A DNA stretch of 64,000 nt from DAOTXR01 sp034435375 (GTDB lineage Bacteria; Chloroflexota; Anaerolineae; Aggregatilineales; UBA3940). Where the stretch lies: the NCBI GenBank assembly GCA_034435375.1, contig DAOTXR010000044.1:94438-158437 (forward strand), given 5' to 3'. A program made the translations under genes and the position numbers. The notes beneath the pieces were generated by a model. The model saw only the letters and a list, made by a program, of their open reading frames with translations. It was not told the DNA's origin and did no database searches. The stretch's first letter is position 1. Each line of letters begins with the position of its first letter. Shown here one piece after another: positions 32,991 through 42,263 of the stretch.

Positions 32991-33908
32991 ATGGAGGCCT
33001 TTATCATTTTGTGTATTGGCGCGATCATCGTGACTGCCCTGGCCCTTATGGCCAGTTCGGTGCGTGTGATCAAGGAGTACGAACGGCTGGTTGTCTTCAG
33101 GTTGGGACGGCTGTCCGGAACCCGTGGCCCTGGTTTGGTCTTCGTCCTGCCGGTGGTTGAGCAGGCCACCAAAGTGGACCTCCGCGAGACAGTTCTGGAG
33201 ATCCCTCGCCAGACTTCGATCACCAAGGACAATGCGCCGATCAACATTGACTTCCTCATTTACTGGCGTGTGGTGGAACCTGAGCTTTCCGTAGTGCAGG
33301 TCAGTGACTTTGCGCGAGCCTCACTTGGCATTGCCACTACCACGCTACGCGCGGTCATCGGCGACATCCCGCTCGATGACGTATTGGCCAAGCGCGAGCA
33401 GATCAACAACGTGCTACGTCTCAAGTTGGACGAAGTCACCGAGCGCTGGGGAGTCAAGATCACCGGTGTGGAAATTCGCGAGATCGAGCCTCCGCGCGAG
33501 GTGCAAGAGGCGATGAACCGCCAGATGTCAGCGGAACGCAACCGTCGCGCCACTGTCACCGAGGCGGAAGGCGCACGCCAGGCTTCCATCCTGCGGGCCG
33601 AGGGTGAGAAACAGGCCACCATTCTCTCGGCGGAAGGTCGCAAAGAGGCCGCCATTCTGGCAGCCCAGGGCGAACAGGAATCGCAACAGTTGCGTGCCAT
33701 CGGCTTCGCCCAGGCGCTGGAATCCATTTACAACGTGGCGCAGAATGTCGATGAGAATACGATGGCTCTCCAGTACTTCGCCACCCTACGCGACCTGGGC
33801 GCCAGTGCCAGCACCAAATTTATCCTTCCCCTGGAGTTTACGACGCTGGTGCAGCGCTTTGTGGATGTCAATGGCAAGCGTACTGATGAAGGCCCCAGCG
33901 CAGGCTAA
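32991..33908 (+). CDS. SPFH-domain protein (stomatin/slipin)
   Basis: Membrane-anchored scaffold protein of 305 residues. One N-terminal hydrophobic segment (FIILCIGAIIVTALALMASSV) is followed by the SPFH domain (VIKEYERLVVFRLGRLSGTRGPGLVFVLPVVEQATKVDLRE) and a long Ala/Glu-rich coiled coil (about 170-245, EAEGARQASILRAEGEKQATILSAEGRKEAAILAAQGE). Start ATG 32991 has a GAGAGAGG site. No NfeD-type protease gene is adjacent, which often accompanies slipins. Confidence 0.93.
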   Translation: MEAFIILCIGAIIVTALALMASSVRVIKEYERLVVFRLGRLSGTRGPGLVFVLPVVEQATKVDLRETVLEIPRQTSITKDNAPINIDFLIYWRVVEPELSVVQVSDFARASLGIATTTLRAVIGDIPLDDVLAKREQINNVLRLKLDEVTERWGVKITGVEIREIEPPREVQEAMNRQMSAERNRRATVTEAEGARQASILRAEGEKQATILSAEGRKEAAILAAQGEQESQQLRAIGFAQALESIYNVAQNVDENTMALQYFATLRDLGASASTKFILPLEFTTLVQRFVDVNGKRTDEGPSAG

Positions 33909-33917
33909 GCACTTCAG

Positions 33918-33945
33918 CGAAAGAGTCCTGAGAGGCTCTTTCGGT
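33918..33945. terminator. Hairpin after the slipin gene
   Basis: CGAAAGAGTCCT and AGGCTCTTTCG form an 11-bp stem with one bulge and a GAG loop, directly after the slipin stop. No U tract follows, so termination is only probable. Confidence 0.45.
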
Positions 33946-34003
33946 GAAAGCTCAGGTTTTGACTGGGAGCATTTTCAGTAGACGCTTAGCCGTGCGGAGC
34001 GAT

Positions 34004-34033
34004 GTGGGCAGTGCAATGACATGCACTGCCCAC
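34004..34033. terminator. Hairpin between convergent slipin and mutase genes
   Basis: Perfect 12-bp stem GTGGGCAGTGCA with TGCACTGCCCAC and a 6-nt loop. U tracts are absent on both sides; it could act as a bidirectional terminator or processing signal. Confidence 0.5.
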
Positions 34034-34064
34034 TGTCTTGTGAGCCACCCTCAGAGGCGTTCGA

Positions 34065-35768
34065 TCACACCCAGGTAGGTTCCTGGTAGATGCCGAACAC
34101 CCGTCGCAGCACGTCGGTGATCTCGCCGAGCGTAGCATAAGCCTTGACGGCATCGACCAGGTGCGGCATCAGGTTGTCACCGTCCTTCCGAGCGGCCTCC
34201 TCTACCGCCTTCAGCGCTACGCCAACCGCCTCGTTGTCGCGCGTGCGCCGTAGCTCTTCCAGACGGGCCATCTGCCGCTCATAGCCCTGCGGATCCATCT
34301 CCAGGAGCGGAATACGGATCGGTTGATCCTCGGCATGCTCATTGACCCCGACGATAACGCGCTTCTTGTCATCGATCTCGCGCTGGTAACGGTAGGCGGC
34401 GTCGGCGATTTCTCGCTGGAAGAACCCCGCTTCAATGGCAGGCAACACGCCGCCCAAATCTTTGATCTGCTGGAAGTAGGCGTAGGCTTCCGCCTCCATG
34501 CGGCGCGTTTGCGCCTCGACGAAGTATGAGCCGCCCAGTGGATCGACAGTGTTGGCTACACCCGACTCGTGCGCAATGATCTGCTGGGTGCGGAGAGCTA
34601 CCTGCACTGCCTCGGCTGATGGCAGCGCCAGCGCCTCGTCCATGCTGTTGGTGTGCAGCGATTGTGTCCCGCCTAACACCGCAGCCAGAGCCTGAATGGC
34701 CACACGCACCACATTGTTCTCCGGTTGCTGGGCGGTTAACGTGACGCCTGCCGTCTGGGTATGGAACCGCAGCAACAGCGATCGCTCAGAGCGTGCGCCG
34801 AATGTGTTGCGCATCTCCCTGGCCCAGATGCGCCGCGCTGCACGGTACTTGGCAATCTCCTCAAAGAAATCGTTATGGGCGTTGAAGAAGAAACTCAGGC
34901 GTGGGGCAAACTCATCCACATCCAGGCCGCGGGCGATGGCCCACCGCACATATTCAAACCCGTCGGCTAGGGTGAAGGCCAGCTCCTGCGCTGCCGTCGA
35001 GCCTGCCTCACGGATGTGATAGCCGCTGATGCTGATGGTGTTCCACTGTGGAAGTTCGTGCACGCCAAACTCAATGGTATCCGTCACTAGACGCATCGAT
35101 GGTTCAGGAGGGAAGATATATTCTTTCTGAGCGATATATTCCTTCAAAATGTCATTTTGGATCGTGCCACGCAGACTGCGCCGGTCGTAGCCCTGTTTCT
35201 CAGCTGCGGCAATGTACATAGCCCAGATGATGGCTGCTGGCGAGTTGATCGTCATGCTGGTCGAGACCTCGCCCATCGGGATGCCATCAAACAGGATTTC
35301 CATATCCTTCAGCGACGAGACGGCCACACCACACTTGCCGAACTCGCCCAGCGCCTGCGGTGCGTCGGAGTCGTAGCCCATCAGCGTCGGCAGGTCAAAT
35401 GCGACCGACAGACCGGTCTGCCCCTTTTCGAGCAGGTACTTGAATCGCGCATTGGTCTCTTCGGCGGTGCCGAAGCCAGCAAACATGCGCATGGTCCACA
35501 GCCGACCCCGGTGCATGGTGGCGTGGATGCCTCGCGTGTAGGGATACTCACCGGGGAAGCCGAGTTCTTGTATGTAGTCAAAGTCAGGCAAGTCAAGTGG
35601 GGTATACAGGCGGTTGACAGGGGAGCTTGAGGCAGTGATAAACTCTTCAGCACGCTCGGGCCTCTGTTCCAGGGCCTGGCGCAATGTTGTATCCTCCCAT
35701 CGATCCATTTCCGCTGCAAGTCCGTCCAGGCTGTCCACCCTGGATTGAATGCTTTGCTTGTCTCCCAT
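34065..35768 (-). CDS. Methylmalonyl-CoA mutase catalytic (large) chain, without B12 domain
   Basis: Catalytic chain of a B12-dependent acyl-CoA mutase, 567 residues. Typical segments: RLYTPLDLPDFDYIQELGFPGEYPYTRGIHATMHRGRLWTMRMFAGFGTAEETNARFKYLL, STSMTINSPAAIIWAMYIA, ISGYHIREAGSTAAQELAFTLADG and NTVDPLGGSYFVE. The cobalamin-binding domain (DxHxxG) is absent and must come from a separate small-subunit gene not in this window. ATG 35768 has GAGGAG upstream. Methylmalonyl-CoA is the likely substrate, but related mutases (isobutyryl-CoA, hydroxyisobutyryl-CoA) look similar in this chain. Confidence 0.92.
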   Translation of the reverse strand: MGDKQSIQSRVDSLDGLAAEMDRWEDTTLRQALEQRPERAEEFITASSSPVNRLYTPLDLPDFDYIQELGFPGEYPYTRGIHATMHRGRLWTMRMFAGFGTAEETNARFKYLLEKGQTGLSVAFDLPTLMGYDSDAPQALGEFGKCGVAVSSLKDMEILFDGIPMGEVSTSMTINSPAAIIWAMYIAAAEKQGYDRRSLRGTIQNDILKEYIAQKEYIFPPEPSMRLVTDTIEFGVHELPQWNTISISGYHIREAGSTAAQELAFTLADGFEYVRWAIARGLDVDEFAPRLSFFFNAHNDFFEEIAKYRAARRIWAREMRNTFGARSERSLLLRFHTQTAGVTLTAQQPENNVVRVAIQALAAVLGGTQSLHTNSMDEALALPSAEAVQVALRTQQIIAHESGVANTVDPLGGSYFVEAQTRRMEAEAYAYFQQIKDLGGVLPAIEAGFFQREIADAAYRYQREIDDKKRVIVGVNEHAEDQPIRIPLLEMDPQGYERQMARLEELRRTRDNEAVGVALKAVEEAARKDGDNLMPHLVDAVKAYATLGEITDVLRRVFGIYQEPTWV

Positions 35769-35940
35769 CCTGGCAGTCTCCTCAGTGGCGGTGTGCGGCA
35801 AACTCACGATATCTCTTATTGTAATGACCCATTCGGGGTATCACAACTCTCGTTTGACAGTCGGGCTGGTTCGGAATACCGTAGAGGTGTGAGTAGTGCA
35901 CCACATTTCCCCCGCTGGGGGAGTTCCGTGGAATGAGACT

Positions 35941-37569
35941 GTGACCTCAAATCAGCAGATCGAGCAGATGCTGACGCAGAAGCACGTGCGCGGGCTGTGC
36001 CGCGCCTTGCGCCATCGCAATACTGTCACCCGGCGGCGTGCAGCCCAGGCCCTGGGCGAGTTGCGCGATCCACAAGGCGTGCCGTGCTTGGCACGCGCCG
36101 TCCGTGAGGACGTTGACCAGTACGTGCGGCGCTGGGCTATCCTGTCGCTTCAAAAGATCGGCGACGAGACGGCTATTGATGCGCTGACCGAGGCCATGTT
36201 CGGCACACGCCTGCCTACCGCCCGCCTGGCTGCTCAAGCGCTGGCTGGAATTCCTTCGGCGCAGGCCAGAGCAACCTTGCAACTGCGTGACATCCTGCTG
36301 CGCAACGATTGGGACGCCCTGGAAGGGTTAGGCGCAGAGATACAACGTCCACTTGGCGTTTTTCTGCGCAGTGAGCAGTTCGCCGCGTGGCCATCCACTC
36401 GGCGCAAGCAGTTGTTTGCCGTCGCAGTCAAGATCGGCGTGTCCCTCCCCTCTGAACACGCTGGCGAGCTTGCTCAGATGGGAATCTATCTCAGCGGCGT
36501 GCACACCATTGGCGACCTGCTCAATGGCCTTCGCCACTCGAATCCAGAGGTGCGAATCGCTGCGGCGGAGCGGCTGGCCGATACCGGGCAGGGCTGGGTG
36601 GCCATGCTGCTCTACCGCCGTTTTCGCCGCGAGATCGGGCCAGGTGGGGATCTCAAGGTGGCGGCAGCGCTGGCCCGCGCTCTGGATCGCCTGGGCGAGC
36701 CGGGCGCAATAAACTACTATCAGGAACGCCTGTATACCGCTGAGGGTCGTTTTGCAGCTGAGGCTGCCCGAATGCTGGCCGACATTGGCACGCCGCGATC
36801 CCTGGAGGCGCTGTTCTGGTTTGCTGCTACTCCTCCGCCGCCTCCGGCCTACCGCAACGTGCCGTTAGCGCTGAACGCCTTGGCCACCGCTGGGCCGATA
36901 GCCGTGGACACGTTGCGCCCGCTCCTTGTACACGAGTCAGTAGCCGTGCGTCGACGCATGGTCGATGTGGTTGCTGGCAGCAAGCATCCAGAGACAGTGT
37001 CGCTTCTGACTGCTTTATGTTATGACGTTGACGAGGATATCCGGCGCTCGGCGTTGGATGCATTAGCTGCCACCAACTCGGCAGAAGCCGCCGGGGCGAT
37101 CTTCGAACTGGCCCGCGACCTGCCTCAGGCATGGATTGCCCGTGCGCTAGCCGTCATCACCGATCCAATGGGGCCATATTATCTGCGCCAGCTTGTGCCA
37201 GACGCGACCGTCTTGACTGGCACCCTGCGCCACGACAACCGCCTGCCAGTAGCCCATGCCTCTGTGCAGATCGTCCAAATGCGTTTCTTCGGCGAACAGG
37301 CCGGTTGGGGGTGGCAGGCAGTCAGTGCTCGCGCCCAGACCGATGACACGGGTGCATTCATGCTATCGCTGGTGGGTAACCGCGAGGAAGGGCAGTTGCG
37401 GCTGAAGGTGGTGCTTCCCTCCCACCAGCACGGCCAGCAGTCAGAGTCTTATACTGCAGACATCGCGCCCGCATTTGGACGGATGAACTATGTACAAGCC
37501 CGTCTGGATCACTTTTTTAATCGGTTGATCGTGCAGGTCTCACAGGAAGCCGGCGAGGACGAGGCATAG
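35941..37569 (+). CDS. HEAT-repeat protein with a C-terminal beta-sandwich-like domain
   Basis: It is 542 residues from GTG 35941; a GTG at 35896 in the same frame is also possible. The protein is a chain of HEAT-like repeats (ALRHRNTVTRRRAAQALGELRDPQGVPCLARAV, LRHSNPEVRIAAAERLADTG, SVAVRRRMVDVVAGSKHPETVSLLTALCYD). From about residue 420 it changes to a beta-rich segment resembling a carboxypeptidase-regulatory-like domain (LTGTLRHDNRLPVAHASVQIVQMRFF...AQTDDTGAFMLSLVGN). No signal peptide or enzyme motif is seen. Probably a protein-protein scaffold; function unknown. Confidence 0.75.
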   Translation: MTSNQQIEQMLTQKHVRGLCRALRHRNTVTRRRAAQALGELRDPQGVPCLARAVREDVDQYVRRWAILSLQKIGDETAIDALTEAMFGTRLPTARLAAQALAGIPSAQARATLQLRDILLRNDWDALEGLGAEIQRPLGVFLRSEQFAAWPSTRRKQLFAVAVKIGVSLPSEHAGELAQMGIYLSGVHTIGDLLNGLRHSNPEVRIAAAERLADTGQGWVAMLLYRRFRREIGPGGDLKVAAALARALDRLGEPGAINYYQERLYTAEGRFAAEAARMLADIGTPRSLEALFWFAATPPPPPAYRNVPLALNALATAGPIAVDTLRPLLVHESVAVRRRMVDVVAGSKHPETVSLLTALCYDVDEDIRRSALDALAATNSAEAAGAIFELARDLPQAWIARALAVITDPMGPYYLRQLVPDATVLTGTLRHDNRLPVAHASVQIVQMRFFGEQAGWGWQAVSARAQTDDTGAFMLSLVGNREEGQLRLKVVLPSHQHGQQSESYTADIAPAFGRMNYVQARLDHFFNRLIVQVSQEAGEDEA

Positions 37570-37573
37570 AGCA

Positions 37574-37594
37574 GGAAACGATTTCATCGTTTCC
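37574..37594. terminator. Hairpin between convergent HEAT and comEC genes
   Basis: GGAAACGAT-TTC-ATCGTTTCC, nine base pairs, extended by flanking GAGC/GCTC. No strong U tract. Confidence 0.45.
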
Positions 37595-37617
37595 GCTCAG
37601 AACAGGCGATAGGCTTC

Positions 37618-39993
37618 TCACTGCTTCGTCTCGATCCACATCCGCTGTCCATCCGTGATTACTTCAATCGTCCCATGCTGATCGGTACGGTACACGTCTG
37701 CCCCGGCAGCCCTCAGGCGGGCCAGCGCCTCGGCGTGCGGCAGCCCGTGACGGTTGCCTGTCCCAACCGAAATTACCGCTACCTGTGGATCGACGACAGC
37801 CAGGAAAGCCTCGCTGCTGCTGTCGCGATGGCCGCCGCGCGACACTGCCAGCACTGTGGCGTCAATTGACCTGTGGCTGTTGAGCAGCATTTCCTCTCCC
37901 TCGGCGCTAAGGTCACCGGGGAGCAAGATGCGGGCATTGCCGTAGACCACCAGCAGCACGATTGGCTCCCCAGATTCCTCGGTATCGGCAGGCATCGTGG
38001 ATGGCACGTGAAGCACTGTCAGCGTGACGCCATCGCCAACGACGACATGCATCCCGGGCTGCGCGACAACCTGAGGCGCTCCTTGTTCGTTGAGAATGCT
38101 CCAGACCACCTCGGTGGTCTGGGGAGTGCTTCCCTCCCCAACTGTCATTACCGCGTCGAAGCGGTAGCGTCCTAGCAGCGTTAGTAGCCCGCTGACATGG
38201 GCTGAGGTCGGCTGGCTGAGAACTAGCACATCGATGCGCCGATCCCAGAAGGGTAGCCCGTCGCCCAGCCCTGCTGCGAGCTTCCGCCCGCTGCCTCCGG
38301 CGTCAACGAGGATCTGCCGCCCGCTGGGTGTCTCGATCAACGTAGCAGTTCCGTCGCCCACATCGATGAACGTCACGTGCAGCCGACCATCAGGCAGTGC
38401 GGTCATCCCCACGATCAGTAACGCGGCCATGATCAGTCCGACAGCACCCAGTAGTTTCACGCTGAGTGCCTGCCGGAGCCACGCACGCTGGCGGATGCGG
38501 TCGGATTCTGGTTGGACAGCATAAAGTGTCACACCAAACACCATCGCGTAGATTCCCCCTAAGGCCCAGGGTGAGAGGACACGCACCTCGACTGAGGCAG
38601 CCGGCAACTGGGCGAACACCTGCACCACCTCGATGGTCCAGGTCAGGAATAGCCAGCTTGCCCAGGCTAGCCCCTGGCCTACTGGCCATATGGCCAGTGC
38701 AGCCAGGACCCCCAGACCACCCAGAACCATCAGCGGCGGTTGGGCGGGGACGATCAGAAAGTTGACTGGAAGCGAGAGCAAAGGGAGACGGCCAAAAGTG
38801 TAGGCAATCAACGGCGTGGTGGTGATCTGTGCTGCCAGGGTCACAACGAAGGCATCGGAGATTCCGCCGACGATGCCCTGGGCTGTCTCCCCGGCCAACA
38901 GCTTCGACAGCCCTCTGGCAAGAAGCCTCTGCAACGGCTCGACGTATAGAATCAGCCCCAGCGTGGCCAGGAGGCTCAACTGGAAGCCAACATCCCACAG
39001 CCACAGTGGATTGATGAGCGTCATCAGCAGCGCAGCGAATGAGAGCGAGGCCAGGCCATACGTCTCGCGGCCCACTTCGGCAGCCACCAATGCCAGTGTG
39101 GTCATGATAGCTGCCCGGATCACGGCAGCGTCGCCTCCGACAAATATGGCGTAAGCTACGATTCCCGCAATGGTCGTTGCTACTACCCAGACCGACTTCT
39201 TCACAATCCGCCGCGCCAAGCTCTGGAACAGCCCGGCCAGGATCACGAGGTTCGTGCCGGAGATGACAATCACGTGTGTGGCCCCCACGGCATTGAAAGC
39301 AGCTTTCACATCTGGGCTGATGTCGCTTTCGATGCCCAACAGGATGCCTGACAACAGCGATGCCTGCGGGTTGGGCAGCAACCGCACAATGGTCTGGTGG
39401 GTGTGCTCTCGGAAATCCAGCAGGGCCGCCCGGATCGGGTTGCCACGCCGAGGACCGGCGATCTCGACCTGGGCGTATTGAAGAATACTGTACACCCCTT
39501 CCCGGGCCAGGAAGTCACGGTAAGAGAAAGTGTCGAGTTCCGGCGGGGTATGCAGCTCGCCACGCGCACGCACCGGATCGCCATAGCGATAGGCAGCAGT
39601 CCGTGGAGTTTGTATCAGAACCCACCCTTCCACAGGCTGCGCTGGGCCGCCGTCGCGCTGGATCGTCTCGGCGCGAACACGCAGGTTGATGTGTGTGTCG
39701 CGCACGTCGGGTGCATCGATTACCAGTCCCTCGATAGTCACAACGCCCTGATCGTTGTAAGTGGCTAGGTCGTTCTCGTCGAAATGAGGGACAGCGGCGC
39801 TCAGCCTGGCCGCGCCCAACATGCACGCCAGCCCGCAGCCAAACCCCATCCGCCACCTGGCGTGATGGCGTGCCGTAACCAGCCCAATCAGCGAGAGCAG
39901 GGCTGGGATCAGCCACAGCCACCACGTGGTCCTGGCAGCCTGCCCCACGGCAATCCCGGCCAGCCATGCCGCCGCAAGGTAGACCAGCGTCAC
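37618..39993 (-). CDS. comEC: ComEC/Rec2-type DNA uptake protein
   Basis: It is 791 residues, normal for ComEC. The N-terminal DUF4131 region (about 60-190) is followed by the competence domain with many membrane segments (start LLSGILLGIESDISPDVKAAFNAVGATHVIVISGTNLVILAG) and a C-terminal metallo-beta-lactamase-like domain (LHVTFIDVGDGTATLIETPSGRQILVDAGG, about 530-790). In that domain the metal motif usually read as SHPDADH is SQPTSAH, and the later HHG is RGG (AVSRGGHRDSS). This suggests a non-nuclease MBL domain. Channel function for DNA uptake is family knowledge; no other com gene is near. Confidence 0.9.
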   Translation of the reverse strand: MTLVYLAAAWLAGIAVGQAARTTWWLWLIPALLSLIGLVTARHHARWRMGFGCGLACMLGAARLSAAVPHFDENDLATYNDQGVVTIEGLVIDAPDVRDTHINLRVRAETIQRDGGPAQPVEGWVLIQTPRTAAYRYGDPVRARGELHTPPELDTFSYRDFLAREGVYSILQYAQVEIAGPRRGNPIRAALLDFREHTHQTIVRLLPNPQASLLSGILLGIESDISPDVKAAFNAVGATHVIVISGTNLVILAGLFQSLARRIVKKSVWVVATTIAGIVAYAIFVGGDAAVIRAAIMTTLALVAAEVGRETYGLASLSFAALLMTLINPLWLWDVGFQLSLLATLGLILYVEPLQRLLARGLSKLLAGETAQGIVGGISDAFVVTLAAQITTTPLIAYTFGRLPLLSLPVNFLIVPAQPPLMVLGGLGVLAALAIWPVGQGLAWASWLFLTWTIEVVQVFAQLPAASVEVRVLSPWALGGIYAMVFGVTLYAVQPESDRIRQRAWLRQALSVKLLGAVGLIMAALLIVGMTALPDGRLHVTFIDVGDGTATLIETPSGRQILVDAGGSGRKLAAGLGDGLPFWDRRIDVLVLSQPTSAHVSGLLTLLGRYRFDAVMTVGEGSTPQTTEVVWSILNEQGAPQVVAQPGMHVVVGDGVTLTVLHVPSTMPADTEESGEPIVLLVVYGNARILLPGDLSAEGEEMLLNSHRSIDATVLAVSRGGHRDSSSEAFLAVVDPQVAVISVGTGNRHGLPHAEALARLRAAGADVYRTDQHGTIEVITDGQRMWIETKQ

Positions 39994-40013
39994 AATGAGT
40001 CCCTTAGGGAAAG

Positions 40014-40045
40014 ACAGGAGCGCACAACCGTGCGCCCCTGTCTTT
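40014..40045 (-). terminator. Terminator-like hairpin after the S41 gene
   Basis: Minus strand GACAGGGGCGCAC-GGTT-GTGCGCTCCTGTC followed by TTTCCC, directly after the S41-protease-like stop and before comEC. Confidence 0.6.
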
Positions 40046-40053
40046 TGGATCGG

Positions 40054-42129
40054 TTATCTGCTGTCCAGGTACTCGATAGCGGCGTCCAGGAGCACATCCC
40101 TGTCACCTACCAGGGCCTCCTCGGTGATCGGAACCCGGATGGTAGGGGCGATCCCCCGGCCTTCGATGTGAATCTCGCCATTGGAGTCGACTGCCCGGGC
40201 TATGGTAAAGCGGATGAATTCCTCGCCGGGCATTTTGAACTCTTCCACGCCGCCACCCAGCCCTGCTGTTGGGTAGTGCCCGATGATCGCTGCCCGGTTC
40301 TGGAGTGTCATGTCATAGGCAAAGAACTCGCATGCGCTGGCACAGTCTGGACCGATCAACACCGCAATGTCACCGTTATATCGCAGGTTGACAGGCGGCA
40401 GGATGAAGGTCTCCTCAGTGTTTGGGTCAAAGAAGAAATCATCCAGGCTTTCGTTATACTGCCCTGAGTTGCCCAGGTCCAGAGCCTCGTTGAAGAAGTA
40501 GGCCGCCATCTGATCGGCCAGGAAACCCCGCCCACCCCCGTTCTCGCGCAGGTCGATGATCAGGCCCGGAGTCGATCCCTCGTTGAGCGCTCCCATCAGA
40601 CGCTCCCACAGCTGGATCGTCATCAGGTCGTTGTCAAAGAAGCTGTAGATTTTGACATAGGCATAGCCGTTGTCTAACAGACGATATTCCAGCGGCAGCT
40701 CGAAGCCGGTCTGGTTCGCGCCGGGCAGTGCAGCCAGCAGGCTGTCGAACTCGTAAATCGTCTCGAGAGTTGCCGTTTTAGAGCCTCCGTCGCCGGGGTT
40801 GCGATAGGTGATAGTTACCTCCTCACCTAGCGGGAAGCGTACAGCGAACAGCATCTTGTCACGACGCAGGTTGTGTTCCGTGCTGAAAGGTCCCAGCCAC
40901 GGCGTAGCCTGGTCGATGGCCTGCGCAATTGGCTGGCCATTGATCTTGCTGATCTCAGCCCCGCGCTGAATCCCGGCCTGATCTGCCGGGCCATCAGGCA
41001 GCACGTAGGTGACGAGCACTCGCCCATCATCCAGCTCGCCGATGGCCAGGCCCAAGCCGCCTCCGGCAGACTCCTGGAAGTCTTCCTGCACAAACGGCGG
41101 GCCAACGTGCCCATCCGGGATGCGCCATAGGAAATCGCGCAAGGCACGTCGGTAGCCCAGCTCATCGCTGTTGCGTTGAGCTTCCTCGAAACGCGGCAGG
41201 AACTCGGCCCGCATTGCCTCCCAGTCGATGCCTTTGTACTCCGTGAAGGCATACTCTTTGCTCATCTTATCAACCATTGCGTTGAAGGCATCGACGTAGC
41301 TCATACCGGAGAAATCGTCGAGCGCTGCCCCTGAAGGCTCATATAGCTCGATTGTGGGCTGACGTGAGCGGTCGAAGACGAAGGGGCGGACGCCTATATC
41401 CACCACGGTATATCCTGCTGGCAGGCGGACAATGGGATCATCCGCTGTGAAGAGCTTGTTGTCAGCCCCAAAATCAGAGGGGAAGCCCTGCTGATCGTCA
41501 GGCGCGTAGACCACCAGCTTGCCGCCCGTATACTCGTAGAGCGTGGCAGCCTCCTCGCTGACGATGGTCGAGGCGTATGCCGTCGACCAGCCGCCACCCC
41601 CCAGGTCGCGCTCCTCGAGGTACGGGTCGCCCCAGATGTTGTTCCAGTAGGCCACGGCGAAGATCATGACGCCCGTGTCTGCCTGGCCGTTGTTGTCTAC
41701 ATCGCGCAAAGTGCCCTTCGGCGCGACGGGAAGCGCCAGACTGTAGGTGAAGGGTGACGTGAAAAAGTCCGAGGTAATCTGTCCCAGAGTCTGTGACGCA
41801 ACGGGCATGATGTAGCCCCGATCGCGGTCGACAAAGCCGGCCTGATCTTCCAGGATCACCAGCGGCTGAGCCACCCCAGTGGTGAAAAAGACGTTGGTGT
41901 AACTCACTGACCCCTGGATGACCGCCGGACCTCCTTCGTCGTTCGCGATGACTGCTGCCGGAAGTTCGGCATTGCTGCCAGGCGAGACAACGCCTTGCGA
42001 TGCTCCCGTCGGGGATGGCAGAGTAGCCGTAGGAGACGTCTCCCCCAGACCCAGATTGGGCACAAAGCCGCAGGCTATCGAAGCGAAGATTCCTGCCAGT
42101 AGCAGGACGAGCGGGCCATATCTCTTCAT
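40054..42129 (-). CDS. S41-family protease-like lipoprotein
   Basis: It is 691 residues with a lipoprotein signal (LLLAGIFASIACG, lipobox Cys about residue 20). A long N-terminal region (30-270) has no motif I recognise. A PDZ-like segment (GLGLAIGELDDGRVLVTYVLPDGPADQAGIQRGAEISKING, about 370-410) precedes the tail-specific protease core (GLIIDLRENGGGRGFLADQMAAYFF, IAVLIGPDCASACEFFAYDM). The nucleophile Ser is the one in CASACE. The Lys of CtpA-type dyads is not in its usual GKG place (GHYPTAGLGGG here), so a Ser-only or tricorn-like variant or inactive form is possible. Confidence 0.82.
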   Translation of the reverse strand: MKRYGPLVLLLAGIFASIACGFVPNLGLGETSPTATLPSPTGASQGVVSPGSNAELPAAVIANDEGGPAVIQGSVSYTNVFFTTGVAQPLVILEDQAGFVDRDRGYIMPVASQTLGQITSDFFTSPFTYSLALPVAPKGTLRDVDNNGQADTGVMIFAVAYWNNIWGDPYLEERDLGGGGWSTAYASTIVSEEAATLYEYTGGKLVVYAPDDQQGFPSDFGADNKLFTADDPIVRLPAGYTVVDIGVRPFVFDRSRQPTIELYEPSGAALDDFSGMSYVDAFNAMVDKMSKEYAFTEYKGIDWEAMRAEFLPRFEEAQRNSDELGYRRALRDFLWRIPDGHVGPPFVQEDFQESAGGGLGLAIGELDDGRVLVTYVLPDGPADQAGIQRGAEISKINGQPIAQAIDQATPWLGPFSTEHNLRRDKMLFAVRFPLGEEVTITYRNPGDGGSKTATLETIYEFDSLLAALPGANQTGFELPLEYRLLDNGYAYVKIYSFFDNDLMTIQLWERLMGALNEGSTPGLIIDLRENGGGRGFLADQMAAYFFNEALDLGNSGQYNESLDDFFFDPNTEETFILPPVNLRYNGDIAVLIGPDCASACEFFAYDMTLQNRAAIIGHYPTAGLGGGVEEFKMPGEEFIRFTIARAVDSNGEIHIEGRGIAPTIRVPITEEALVGDRDVLLDAAIEYLDSR

Positions 42130-42263
42130 AATCCTTCCTCTTTTACTCTCTATATGCGTTTACACATTGTCCCCAGTGAAACAATGCCTCGTAACTATAT
42201 AACAATTGGGAACAATCTGAAAACCACAAGGGAACCCGCTGGTGAAAATCAGGGGGTGCGCTC

